Assembly (NCBI GenBank): GCA_001466705.2
Contig: LATX02000218.1
Location: 124,001 to 188,000 of the forward strand
Length of the DNA stretch: 64,000 bases
DNA from: Moniliophthora roreri
Taxonomy: Eukaryota > Basidiomycota > Agaricomycetes > Agaricales > Marasmiaceae
Reading direction: 5' to 3'
Part shown: piece by piece, positions 21,328-32,850 of the stretch
How the letters are laid out: each line of letters begins with the position of its first letter
Position numbering within the stretch: position 1 is the first letter of the stretch
The notes under the pieces: model-generated
What the model saw: only the letters and a program-made list of their open reading frames with translations
Told to the model about the DNA's origin: nothing
Databases searched by the model: none
Program-made: the position numbers and the translations under genes

Positions 21328-21521
21328 TTCATAGAGATACTGGACACCACCCCTGAGGAAGTGCTTATTGGAGCAAAGATAAGAGCATCACAGGAGCTGG
21401 CACACTAAAAGGAGGAAACAAAAAGAAGTATTGATGAGCTAATTCCATTGTACCTTCAAGGATATCAACACCGTTTTGAAAAAGGAAAATCTGAACATTT
21501 TCCCCCTTCCAGAATGTATGA

Positions 21522-22232
21522 ATACTCAAGTAACTCTGCCCCCTCCAATTGTGAATACATGAAGAGTTTGTTTGGTGTATAAATTTGTGTGCCATTCCAG
21601 TTTTGCTTCCTCACTTCAGGCCCTGGAGGTTGGTCCTGAGTGACTCCAGAGAGATAGAAATCTGATAACAAACTTGCATCATAAGAGACTAAGAGTAACA
21701 TCTTAAGTGCATTGTAGCACTTTTCCAAGAGACACTTTACACCAAGAAGGAGCCTTGGGCACTTGGAGTGTGGCCTGTATTGTGTATCAGGTTGTGACAC
21801 ACTTAGAGTCTTAGCAAGGGGTGTGCCTGCACTGAGCTCTTTGTAGAAATTGGTCTAGGACCTTTTCCAGTACACTGTGTGCTGTAGTTGTCTTGAGGAA
21901 GTCTTGAACTCTGTAGGGTCAGACTATATCGGCTATTGAGTCTTTGTACAGGACTGTAGCTCTTGTGTTTGTGCTTTGTGCACCGTGTTCTTTATGTTTT
22001 GTGTGTGTGTTTGTAATATATACCCTTTTAAAACCATATATACTTCTCTGGAGGTGAACACCTTGAAGTAGATTACTTCAATAAGAGAGAATCAACCTAG
22101 CTAAGAGTTTTGTTGGCATTCTAAGTGCAGCAACTCTGATCACATCGATCCACACTTGCACAACAACCTGAGTTGGACTTTTGGAGGTCATCTTTTGAGT
22201 AGATTTCCACTTGTCTTAACTTAGACAAATTA
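21522..22232 (-). mobile_element. T2 element, partial, with left terminus
   Basis: Inverted T2 fragment. Its left terminus (TAATTTGTCTAAG read on the minus strand) lies at 22232 next to ACACCC, and its interior end joins gypsy 2 RT codons at about 21521. The right half is absent, so it is either truncated or joined by recombination. Confidence 0.85.
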
Positions 22233-22378
22233 ACACCCTCCTTTATCCTGAACCCACTCCCGATCCTGACATTAAGCTGAAAATTGAACACACCCTCCGA
22301 AGAGTCCCAGCCCTTGACACCCTTGTCGCCAACACCAGTAGTCCAGTTTGACCCTCAATTTGAGGAAGGCGTGGTGGC
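22233..22378. other. Short coding-like fragment, unassigned
   Basis: A short plus-strand frame (TLLYPEPTPDPDIKLKIEHT) with no identifiable domain, cut by the gap at 22379. Probably a retroelement scrap. Confidence 0.25.
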
Positions 22379-22379
22379 N

Positions 22380-22594
22380 ACAACATTCTCTGAAGTAGAG
22401 AGGCAGCATAGAAGTTCACTACCATTATTCAACTGGAAACAAAGTGACTTGCCATTACCAAAGATAGTGTAGCAACCGTCCTCATCCATATGAGCAACAG
22501 AGATAAGTGAGGCTGATGCATCTGGTACAAAGGCCATGTGCTTCAGCTTCACCTTGGAGCTGTGCCCAGCTTTGGACTTGGCAGGAATATGTGC
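22380..22594 (-). pseudogene. Copia protease/GAG-pre-integrase region
   Basis: Encodes HIPAKSKAGHSSKVKLKHM, then FVPDASASLISVAHMDEDGC and YTIFGNGKSLCFQ, the typical copia segment after the protease (x-V-L-x-V-P-x-x-x-x-N-L-I-S-V type). Truncated by the gap at 22379. Confidence 0.85.
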
Positions 22595-24357
22595 TAATAT
22601 GTCTAACCTAGAAAAGACCCACTTTTATTCATTTTACACTACTTTTAAATTGGAACACTTTAATATGACACCAGATAACGGGTAATAAGAACTAGAGTGA
22701 GCACAGTCTGCTAGTCATTGCCTTAGAGAAGCTATGGTACCTTGGAAAGTACAAAGAGCTATATGATACGCTATACAGAGGTGTCAAAGCTGTACTTCCT
22801 GACTTATCTATGTATCAGATCCAAAATGGATCACTTCTGAAACCTGTAGGGAACCTAACTATGGCCCAATGAATGCATTGGCCAGTTAATCAAGCTCTCA
22901 AAGTGCTATCAATGGGATTTTAATTTCTACCTTACCTTTCTATGACATCTGCAAAGTGCAATCTGTGGTCAAACAGTACAGAGGTACTTAGAGGAGACAC
23001 CAAAACAGAGAGACAACTTAGAACAGGAAAGATCATAGAACAATCCTCCTCTGAAGTCAATATATAGATCAGAGTCAAAGCAGGCGATCTCTTAATAAAG
23101 AATTCACTGGTGGCTAAACAATATGTGATAAGCTAACTAGGTATAAAGTCATCTCGGAACAACGGAAATCACTTCCAAAGGACATCCACTACCTACAGAC
23201 AGATACCACGAGACATATGAAGAATAGCTAACACACAAGAAGTCCTAAATAAGACTGAGCATGCACTGTCAAAGGAGATAGAAACAGTAACAGTATGTTC
23301 TGACCTTGGAAACTTTGGCATCTAGGCCTCTGCCGATGTGAGAATACTGAAAAGGGAAATGCTGTAAAGAGATGGGACAGATACAGCCATCTGCTCATAG
23401 ATACCTGACTTAGAAAAGAGAAAATACAAATTATAGAGCCCAGAACACCTGGAAATGTAGATACCCATGTGGATATGGTTAGATACCCTAGTGGCCAGAC
23501 TCTGTGACATCCAAATATTCCCTCTTTTAGTATCTCCATCACTCATTTATCATTTCCTGAATTATTGGACCTTATTTATATCTTTCTGTAGATATATTCC
23601 TTGGACTGTATATAAGGACAGCTAGATATTTGTACATACTCAAGTAACTCTGCCCCCTCCAATTGTGAATACATGAAGAGTTTGTTTGGTGTATAAATTT
23701 GTGTGCCATTCCAGTTTTGCTTCCTCACTTCAGGCTCTGGAGATTGGTCCTGAGTGACTCCAGAGAGATAGAAATCTGATAACAAACTTGTGTCATAAGA
23801 GACTAAGAGTAACATCTTAAGTGCATTATAGCACTTTTTCAAGAGACACTTTACACCAAGAAGGAGCCTTGAGCACTTGGAGTGTGGCCTGTGTTGTGTA
23901 TCAGGTTGTGACACACTTAGAGTCTTAGCAAGGGGTGTGCCTGCACTGAGCTCTTTGTAGAAATTGGTCTAGGACCTTTTCCAGTACACTGTGTGCTGTA
24001 GTTGTCTTGAGAAAGTCTTGAACTCCATAGGGTCAGACTATATCAGCTATTGAGTCTTTGTATGGGACTGTAGCTCTTGTGTTTGTGCTCTGTGCACCAT
24101 GCTCTTTGTGTTTTGTGTTTTGTGTGTGTTTGTGATATACACCCTTTTAAAAACATATATATACTCCTCTAGAGGTGAACACCTTGAAGTAGATTACTTC
24201 AATAAGAGAGAATCAACCTAGCTAAGAGTTTTGTTGGCATTCTAAGTGCAGCAACTCTGATCACATCGATCCACACTTGCACAATGACCTGAGTTGGACT
24301 TTTGGAGGTCATCTTTTGGGTAGATCTCCACTAGTCTTATCTTAGACAAATTAGCGC
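22591..24357 (-). mobile_element. T2 element, complete copy 1, 4-bp target duplication
   Basis: The element is 22595-24353 (1759 bp), inverted. Termini read TAATTTGTCTAAG (left) and GACATATTA (right); compared as inverted repeats, TAATTTGTC and TAATATGTC differ by one base. Flanks are GTGC (22591-22594) and GCGC (24354-24357), a 4-bp target duplication with one transition. It splits a copia reading frame, which is restored on removal. No conserved ORF, no transposase, and TG..CA LTR ends are absent. An AATAAA lies close to the right end. Confidence 0.9.
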
Positions 24358-25548
24358 CTCACCTTGACCCACAATAGGTAACTTGCTCTGACCAACACCA
24401 GTGATGACACCAGGAGTAGCAGAGTAGGTAGTGAAGTTGAAACGAGAGGAGTGAAGATGAGTGGTTGACGACCTTAGTTACTACTTCCTAAATGAGCCAG
24501 AAGATGTACTAGCTAGATACGCTTCATCAGATGCAGTAGAGTGAGGGTGTGTCAAAGGAGAGTTCACAAAGCTCATGTCATAGTGGAAAGAAGCATTGTT
24601 AAGAGCAAGATCTAAATTAGCAAGAACTACATTGGACACTTCTCCTCCCCCACTATCCTCTGCAGTATGGGCCTTCTTCTTGCCCTTGGACGGGAAGGGG
24701 AAGAAGAAGAACAAGAAGAAGGGTCGAGAAGGACCACCAGGCTCAGTGTAGTAGAACTTGGTATGACCACCTTTCCTACAATTCGTGCACCAGAATCTGC
24801 CCTTCTCCCTAGCATCTCTCTCCAGGGTTGCCAGAGCAGATTCAACAGCAGATCCACTCTGAGAAGCAATAGCAGCATCAGCATGAGTGGCTTCACACAT
24901 GGAGGAAATGATATCAGAGAGCTTAGTCTCCTTGTTGACCAACTGAGTGCAGATGAAGGAGTACCAGGACTGTGAGTCCTTGAGATTGGCAGGGAGAGTA
25001 GCGAGAAGAAGAGTAGCCTCCAAATAGGAAGAGACATCAAAATCCAGTTTCTTGAGAGTACTGAGACACTTCTGGAATGACTTCAAATGCTCCTCAACAT
25101 TACTACCAGAAGAAAGAGGGGTATGAAGGTGTCACATCCAATATATGAGCATACCTGAACCCTTCTGCTCCCCAACCTGCTTCAATGCCAGCCAGATCTC
25201 ATGGGAAGATGAAAGAGACCCCACTTGCATGACAAGAGACTCATCAATACACTGCATGAGGTAAACCTGAGCATGATTGTCCTTCTTCACCCAGTTCACA
25301 TACTCAGTAGACTTTGGGTCAGACAGCTTGGGGATGCCATCAACCACAATGTCATACACATCAGTCAAATGAAGAGACTTCTCCACCAAACTGGACCAAT
25401 AAACATAGTTGTTATGATTGACAAGAGGCTTGAGGGTAGTGAAGTGCTGGATGTCATTCCAGCCTGCTTCCCATGTAGCCTTGACCTCAGACATGCTGGT
25501 AGAAGGTCTAGGAGGTGGTAGTGGTGGTGGTGAGGGACTAGTGGACAT
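24358..25548 (-). pseudogene. Copia Gag and start of protease
   Basis: ATG at 25548 (proline-rich MSTSPSPPPLPPPRPS start) opens a copia Gag with LVNHNNYVYWSSLVEKSL (Gag pre-domain), then a UBN2/Retrotran_gag-type helical region, and a degenerate zinc knuckle CTNCRKGGHTKFYY whose fourth ligand is Tyr instead of Cys. A TGA at about 25131 interrupts it; the frame resumes without a shift. After the stop at 24481 a protease-like tract (FTTYSATPGVITGVG, PIVGQGEA) continues to the T2 insertion. Non-functional. Confidence 0.88.
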
Positions 25549-26073
25549 CCAAGGTGTAGTGGGATGATGTGGATGTTGTCAAAAGACAATGAAAGTGTGA
25601 GGGAAAGGAATAGAGAGTGTGTGATGATTCCAGAGGCAATAGAGAACCCAAATAGAGCAATAGACAAGTCTTCCAGATCAACAGGCAGAGCTAGGGCCTA
25701 TAACCTGAAGTAAAAAGGCACCTAGGTAAGACAGAGTCAATACAAGCTAGATACAGTAATTAGTAAGCATTAACGTAAGGGAATGATAATAGATAGAAGC
25801 ATACCTCAGTTTGGTGATAACACAACTGAGGAAAGGAAGAAAGAAAGGCAGTTACGAAGTCCCCACTATACAGAGGTCATGTGAGATTGCAAAGAATGGT
25901 GTAATAGCTAAAAGAGTCTGAAAAAGGTCTGGTACATAGTCTGAAAGTCCAAGAGATCCAATGATATGCATAACTTTTACCTTTTTATTTCACACACAAA
26001 TAGAGAATATTTTGCACTTTTATGGTTGAAAATGACATAGATAAGGGAATTGAGGACTAGTGTGAGCCCTGAG
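25549..26073 (-). other. Copia 5' leader/LTR-proximal sequence
   Basis: Upstream of Gag. The part 25549-25957 is duplicated at 27482-27884 and the two copies diverge abruptly after GAGATCC, so a family boundary lies near 25957. A candidate primer-binding region (GGTTATAGGCCC on the minus strand) lies about 150 bp before the Gag ATG. No gene. Confidence 0.5.
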
Positions 26074-27314
26074 CAGCTAGTCAAAGCAAGTAGTAGAAAA
26101 GGATATAAAATATTAGCAGAGTAATGGTTGATGGTAGGCCATACAAGGGTACCTGACCACTGCTAGTATGAAAATAAACAGTGAATCTGAACACAGAGGA
26201 GCATCCCGAAACCTGTAGGGAATAACACCACATAATACTTCTCTATCAAAAGCATACCAAAGGGAATATTTTCACTTTTAACAATATTTCCAATCTATAC
26301 CCAACTTGAAGGAAGAATAAAAGCCTTCAATGATACACATATGAGAATATTATCAAGAAACAGATATGAAATAGAGGATGACAAATTATTGGTGAGGGAT
26401 ACTTGAGATACCAACTGTCAAATTGAAGAATGAAATAGATGATTGGCTACCAGAAGGGTGCCTGTATCATGGAAGAACAGAAGACAAAGCTGTATGACAA
26501 GAAGGCAGCATGGCTGAGCCTATGCATATGCTTTAGACATGAAAAAGAAAGCTTATTGTGCATCCATAGAGCAGATGATAGAAGACAGAGAAGGAACCAT
26601 GCAGAGCAGCATGGAAGTATAATATTTTCAAATGGAGTCGGAAGAAGAGCCATTTGATAGAGAGAATTGCAAATGGTTAGTGTCAGAAGATGGCACAATT
26701 GTCAAAGAAAAAGAATAAAAGAGATTATGGCTACGAAGCCTGACTACAATCAGACACTGTGACAGAGAAATTACCAAACACAGCTCAGTTTATATAATAT
26801 TTATCACCTGACTCAGTTTTATTTGTATTTGTGACAGATATATTAGATTATTTATGTTGTAGAGTATATAGGGGGACGTGTTTTGTAGGTGGAAAGCAGG
26901 AGAGATACTGCCCACTGATTACCAGAGTGTATGACATTGTTGTTCAGATAGAAGAGCTACTGGCAATCAGTATTTTTCAACCACTTCAGGCCCTAGCTTA
27001 CTTAGTTGTGCAAGAGGCACAGGCTAGTTGAGACCTGAAATTGTAACCCAAACCAGAGATATAAATAAAAGCTAGGAAGAGCTTAGTTTTTAATGCAAGA
27101 GGTGTGTTTTCCGATAAGAGAAACATTGTATCAGTCTACTAAGAGGGTAGCTGACATGCATCAGTATAGTCTGGTGTTTTGATGTGAATCAGAGAGGGTT
27201 TCAGGCTAGCAGTGTCTAGAAGATTTGTCCTCTTGAGAATTGTTGCAGAACATAGCTAAGAGGGCTATATTCAGGTACAAGAGGTACCTTTATTCTCACT
27301 TAGAAGAAGTTTAT
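26074..27314 (+). repeat. R4 repeat, copy 3, without T1
   Basis: About 1.24 kb matching the two R4 pieces at 14947-15412 and 16717-17040. It lacks the T1 elements of those copies, so it serves as the empty-site reference. Ends at gap 27315. Small frames inside (26439-26657, 26831-27031) are not conserved in the other copy. Confidence 0.75.
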
Positions 27315-27315
27315 N

Positions 27316-27884
27316 CCACCAAACTGGACCAGTAAACATAGTTGTCATGATTGACAAGAGGCTTGAGGGTAGTGAAGTGCTGGATGTCATTCCAGCCTGC
27401 TTCCCATGTAGCCTTGACCTCAGACATGCTGGTAGAAGGTCTAGGAGGTGGTAGTGGTGGTGGTGAGGGACTAGTGGACATCCAAGGTGTAGTGGGATGA
27501 TGTGGATGTTGTCAAAAGACAATGAAAGTGTGAGGGAAAGGAATAGAGAGTGTGTGATGATTCCAGAGGCAATAGAGAACCCAAATAGAGCAATAGACAA
27601 GTCTTCCAGATCAACAGGCAGAGCTAGGGCCTATAACCTGAAGTAAAAAGGCACCTAGATAAGACAGAGTAAATACAAGCTAGATATAGTAAATAGTAAG
27701 TATTAACCTAAGAGAATGATAATAGATAGAAGCATACCTCAGTTGGGTGATAACACAACTGAGGAAAGGAAGAAAGAAAGGTGGTTATGAAGTCTCCGCC
27801 ATACAGAGGTTATGTGAGATTGCAAAAAATGGCATGCTAGTTAAAAGGGTCCGAAAAAGGTCTGTATATAGTCCAAAAGTCTGA
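27316..27884 (-). mobile_element. Second copia fragment: Gag N-terminus and leader
   Basis: Near-duplicate of 25382-25957 (Gag start ATG at 27481, same Pro-rich N-terminus). Begins directly at the gap 27315 and diverges from the first copy at about 27884. Confidence 0.85.
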
Positions 27885-29480
27885 GAGATCCGAACAAAGA
27901 CTGCTGCACAGTCTGTGGGAAATAGCAATGACATACATTATCACTGCTGTATCTACAGAGCTTGGAAAGATAGCATTATGAGTTCACAATGCATTGAGTC
28001 TCCCCTAGATCAAAACAACTCATAATGGGATCTATAATGATATATTTCAGTACCATACCTGACTGAATCCAACTACCAATGTCCAACTCCAACATCAATT
28101 TTGCCAACTTTTACACAGCATTATTACTAAATTTAGTATTCTGAGCCACTCAAAATCATGTTATAATGTGCCAGATATAGTATCTCTTCCCACTCTTCTC
28201 ACTTACAAATAAATTTCCACTATCTTATGCCACCTGAAAGCCATAGAAGAAGTATAAGTTTCTTTAGATAATACCTAGAATATTTTTAAGTATCTGATAT
28301 GGCCTGAGAATAGTAAGGACTATTAAGAAGAGAGTCATTTGGGAGGGAATACTTGGCTTTCTGCAGGGAGGAATAGACAAAAGAAAGGCTGTGTCAAGTG
28401 AAGATAGAATGATAGAACTTATTTAGCTTCAAAGCAACTTTCAATGCACCCAGGGGATTATCAATTATAGATGCCAATGTGGCCTGAATATCTGCTACAG
28501 TATAGGGAATGCATTCTTGACATGTTGAGGTCATGCAGTCATGTGAATCTTGGCTAGATTCAGCAAAAGTTGGATGTTGGCCAGCAATGATGGAGGGTTT
28601 GCTAAAAAGTAGGCAATGGATATTGATGATTCATTTTTACATGAAACTTGGTACTTGAGCATTCTTTTTTGGAAGGAGTTGATTTTTTGGTGAAAACTGC
28701 TACCATAAGGATCATATTCAGGAATCTCAATGATCCAAGTGAGTTTTTAGACACCAAGGCTAACTCTATGCCATAATCAGTTTTGTTATCAACTCTCCAA
28801 CTGCTTGCACAGAAAACAGCACTCAATGTGTACTATGATTCCAAGCACTGTCTCCCTCCACCTAACTGTCACTCTGGCACTTGTGCCAGCATCCTTAAGG
28901 AGCTGAGCAAGTGGATTTAAGGTGAATCCAAGACTACCAAGGTTTTCTGGCTTTATAGCTCTGCAGAAGTTGGAAAGTTGGCAATCATGCAGAACCTGGT
29001 GGAAAAGTACATGAGTATATGTAAGGGTTGCTGCAGCTTTCTTCTTTTCATGAAATGACTCCACTTGAGGCAAACTAGAACCTCTTGTTGCTAGTATTGC
29101 ATACTAGTTTTGTAAGTCAGGCTCACCACTGAGGCCTGTACTGGGTCTATTGATCATTGAGACTATTGATGTTTGGTGGGAAAGGAGATGGACACTGAAG
29201 TACTGAACAGTGCCCAGAACAGGACCATGACTGAGATGTGAGTCTCAGAGACTTGAAAGATTCTGTGCATACTGTTGACAAATTTGCATGCATTGGCTTC
29301 ATGACTACAGGCTGAATGTAAATTGATTTCACACCAAATATGTAGTTTATACTTGAGATAGAGGTCTGGGACAGTGTTCAAATGTCAACTTCATTCTGTA
29401 CTTCATTTGTACAACACATAAGGGGGTTCTCTTTACTTTGAGTTATGAATGATAGTCTATTTGTCTGAGCAGAAGGCATT
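27885..29480. other. AT-rich region with uncertain coding remnants
   Basis: Minus-strand frames at 29073-28789 and 28826-28602 are moderately protein-like (YTHVLFHQVLHDCQLSNFC, NKTDYGIELALVSKNS) and may be exons of one decayed gene, but I cannot name a family. The remainder has stops in all frames. No RNA gene or regulatory site seen. Confidence 0.35.
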
Positions 29481-29499
29481 TGTACTGATAGTTGACTAA

Positions 29500-30850
29500 T
29501 CAAAGTCCAATTCCTTTCAAAAACTTTAACATCAACTGATATAGTTCCTCTGCCTTCTCTGGATCCCCCCCTATTGCAGATGTCTTTGCAATTTTTCCTA
29601 CAGGCACCAGATATGCACCCTTGTACTTCTCTCTTGCCTCCTCAACAGTCTTGCTAGCTGCAGTGAATACTGACATATATGATCCTTCTTTGGCATTTTT
29701 GATGACTAGACATGCAATCATTGACCAAATGAATGAAAGTGGCCAGTTGTGTGTAAATGTATCAATGAAACCTGGATGGACTGCAATGACTGTGATGGGT
29801 ACAGGAGGACTAGATGCATCCAAGTGTTTCTGAAGGTTTTTTGACCACAGTACTTCAAGTAATTTGGAGTGGCCTGTATATGGACAAGCTCAGTAAAGGA
29901 TATTATAGGCATATACCATATCCACTATAACAAAGAAACCCAGCCATAAAGCTCCTCTTGTATTTGACACAAAGGTTATCTATTTCCTTGAATTTTGTCC
30001 CCTGTAGTGGCAGCATATAGGTGACTGAGGTGAGCTGTTGGAAGTGGTAAGAACCTAGCCTGATCAAATTGCAAGTCAAGATGCTCTGACATTTATGACT
30101 CTAACATCCAATTTCAGTTCAGCCAAGGCTGTGGAAATCATCAGAGGTAACAGTGTCTGTGAAAATATATAGGCTTATGTAGCTGTAAATTCCAGAAGAA
30201 TTAGTCCAATTGCCTGTGTGATTAGCAAACAGAGCCTCATACTTGACTATTATAGTGTTCAAAGGTCCTAAGCTGTGTTAGCATAAGTGGGTAGTTTCTG
30301 GACTCTTAAACTCACCATCAACTGTCTTCTCAAATGGAGTGTCAAATCTAAGTGTTCATGAGTACCTCCTTCTCAAGAACACATGGAGAATACACATACA
30401 GCAAAGTAGCATTATTCACTGCAAGGACACTTATTGGATCACAGAAACCTATAAAGAAAACCTTTCACTTACTGAGTACATCCAGCCTCTTTTCTTTGCT
30501 CAAGAATTCCTTCACAGCCTTCTTGGCCTCTCTTGGGTCACTTGAGTTTAACCTGAGCCAAACCACTTCACCACCTTTATCCTTCCAACTCTTATCTTTC
30601 TTCAGACTTTTGATAGCCTCTTGTGCCTTCTCTCTGTTCCTTGTGGCCATGTACACCTTTGCTCCACTCCAGAGAAGGTGTTGTATTGTTGTGTAACTCA
30701 ACCCACAACTGGGGAAGACATGATCAGATTCCTCAGTCTGATTGAAAGAAAAGAAAAGACACATACTTTCTACCTGTAACAATCACCACCTTCTCTCACA
30801 AATCCACTATATTGTTTACTAGGTTGAATTTCTTTGACATCCAGAACATG
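29500..30850 (-). pseudogene. Short-chain dehydrogenase/reductase (SDR), decayed
   Basis: Minus-strand exon pieces follow the SDR order. EKVVIVTG (first beta strand of the Rossmann fold) ends at a GT donor at 30774. Then comes GLSYTTIQHLLWSGAKVYMATRN, where the expected GxGIG glycine motif is degenerate. LRLNSSDPREAKKAVKEFL and KRLDV follow, then an NNA-like stretch near 30415, and a C-terminal exon (29823-29500) with VIAVHPGFIDT. The catalytic Y-x3-K segment is only recognisable in degraded form. At least one stop precedes EKVVIVTG and the middle exons are disrupted. Family members oxidise or reduce small molecules using NAD(P)H; this copy is dead or nearly so. Confidence 0.75.
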
Positions 30851-31285
30851 GTTCAAGTAGCTGGGAAGGTAAGCTGAGCTCATGCACCATATCTAAATAC
30901 CTATCCTATTGTTATAGAAGCAAACCTTATCATGACATCTGCTCTTAGTTTCACTCAAACTTGTTTGGTCTCTTGACTTCTTGCATTCTAGTTGCTGATG
31001 GAGTTTAGTCTATAAGTTTTCAAGAACACAATTGGTAAGGTTAAGGACTGAGAACAAAGATGATTTGCTGAAGCTTAGAGGAAGAAAAAAGCACACCTTG
31101 CTCTCTAGGAAGAGTCATTGTCTATTGTCCAGCTTGGAAAAGACAGTCTACCTGAGCTAGAGAATGTAGAGTGCAGTAAGCATTGGGACTGATACATAAG
31201 AAGAATGGTAAGAGTTGTGGGAACATTTGGGAGAATGTTTAATGAAGCAGATAAGTAGAAGAAATGCAATCAAATCACACTTGCA

Positions 31286-31655
31286 TGCACTAGGGCTGCC
31301 AACAGCTCAGCTTGGCTCACTTCCAGCTTGCTTGCAAAGCACCCATCCAGCTCTGGCTCTGGAGCTATTTGTAGGTGAGCAGCTCCACCCTGGTGGCTCT
31401 CTGCTTTTTCAATGTAAAAACTTACCCACAGTATAGTTGTATGCATCTAGAAAGCATTTTAAAACCTTGATATAAAATAAGAAACTAAGAGAGACATCAT
31501 GGGGACAGTCACTGTCAATTGCCAGTGTATCTGACCCAGAAGCCACTTACTCATAACAGCTCAGCTAGCCATTATGGGCAAGTGGCTTCACATGGCTTGG
31601 CTCTGAAGCTGCTGGAGCTGGCAAGTGAGCTGAGCCATCAGCACCCCTAGTGCAC
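31286..31655. repeat. GCTC-rich fold-back repeat (terminal inverted arms)
   Basis: Left arm TGCACTAGGGCTGCCAACAG at 31286 and right arm, read in reverse complement from 31655, TGCACTAGGGGTGCTGATGG; similarity continues about 20 bp further into GCTCAGCT..CTCACTT. The centre is GCT-rich. It resembles a small palindromic MITE. Related single arms occur at 31917-31960, 32280-32372 and 37045-37075. Confidence 0.65.
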
Positions 31656-32850
31656 ACATGCTGAACTTGCATTTTGACAGCATTCACAAACCAAAATTAA
31701 AAGATGTGGTCTGGCCTTCCCAACCATTCAGTCTAAGCTGCTCACAAGCCAATACACTTTGAACCTGATAGTGTGCACCTTAAATGCTCCTCTAGGCTCA
31801 AATGACTAGTCAAATTCCAACATCAGTTGCTTATCAACATCTGAGCCTGGCAGGTGAGTAGTGTGTTCTCCATATCTACTTGAATTATTCATAGTTAGCT
31901 ATATTCAGAACAGTTGCTTGGCTTGGCTCTGGAGCCAGTTAAGTGGCTGAGCTGATGGCTTCCTACTAATTTTTAGCATTTTTTCTGGAATGCACACTGG
32001 TCAATATTATAAAGCACAAGTCTCATCTATATTACTGTATACATTACTAAACACAAATGGAAGGGGCTGGCTGTGTGACAGTGGGGTTTGTGATGTGCAC
32101 TGGCCAGCCCAGGGTCCTGAGAAAGTGGCTGTGAACTTTAGGTGCCCAGCTTGCAAGGTCCAAATGCAGCACTATCAGTGTCTAATCCCTTATATTAGGC
32201 ATAAAAAACATCAGAGAGTTGTTTTTTTCTCAAAAGGATACCAGTTTCTACTCTACAGGTATATTGTTTTGATTTTTGAATTTAAACTGGCTCAGCCATG
32301 GCTTAGCCACTTGAGCTGGGAGCCAGAGCCAGCCATTGAGCTGTGGCTTGAGCTGAGCTGTTGGCACCCCTATTATGTATTCATATATGCACATACAGAT
32401 GCTGAAATACTTCAATACTTTGTTCTATTGAGTCCAGCTGTCCTGTATGCCCACAAGACTTTGTAAATGGTATGAGGTTATGTTTTCATTTATTATACTA
32501 GTATTAATACCATCCTTCTAGATCAGACCATAGTTATGAAAGCATCAGGCTAAGTGGGAATTATGAAGTCTTTCAAGACCCTGATCAAAGACTTGCTGGC
32601 TGTTAGGGGTAGGCATTGTATGCTGTCATTCATGTACTGTCAACTGATTTTCTACCTCTCAAGGTTCTGCCTCTGATATTATAAACATGTTGGGTGATTG
32701 GACTGGGTTTACATAGTGACCATATTTCTCATTTGAATGTATCCAAATAGAACCAATATACTTCTTTTGAATTCAATTTGCAAGCCTGATGTTTGAGCAA
32801 CAGCTAATATGCTGGCAGTGTGTATCTGCTGTTGACTGTTCATACCACTG
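31656..32850. other. Repeat-derived sequence with GCTC-rich arms; no gene
   Basis: Contains further GCTC-type arms (31917-31960 and 32280-32372, the latter ending TTGGCACCCC). A 158-codon open frame (31990-32466) spans the repeat arm and has no family resemblance, so it is not called. Confidence 0.4.

Larger units (their letters stand above)
19736..21521 (+). mobile_element. Decayed Ty3/gypsy retrotransposon 2 (gag, zinc knuckle, protease)
   Basis: A continuous gag-protease polyprotein with seven in-frame stops, followed by the first codons of the RT region (YQHRFEKGKSEHFPPSRMYE). It breaks at about 21521, where T2 sequence begins. Six of seven stops are TGA (20048, 20435, 20474, 20600, 20944, 21325), each compatible with a CGA ancestor; the seventh is TAG at 20257. 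Distinct from gypsy 1 in sequence and gag type. Confidence 0.9.
22380..25548 (-). mobile_element. Decayed Ty1/copia retrotransposon (gag, protease, pre-integrase), split by T2
   Basis: Minus-strand copia-type order: Gag (25548 down to 24481), protease remnant (to 24354), a T2 insertion (24353-22595), then the protease/GAG-pre-integrase continuation (22594-22380). Joining across T2 with one copy of the 4-bp duplication restores a single reading frame (GQGEA to HIPAKSKAG). Integrase and RT are not present; the element is cut by the gap at 22379. Confidence 0.9.

Noticed and set aside
24627..25040. 137-codon minus-strand ORF overlapping copia Gag
   Set aside because: Alternative-frame shadow of Gag with Leu/Ser-biased composition.
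31990..32466. 158-codon ORF
   Set aside because: Crosses a GCTC-rich repeat arm and low-complexity DNA; no homology recognised.
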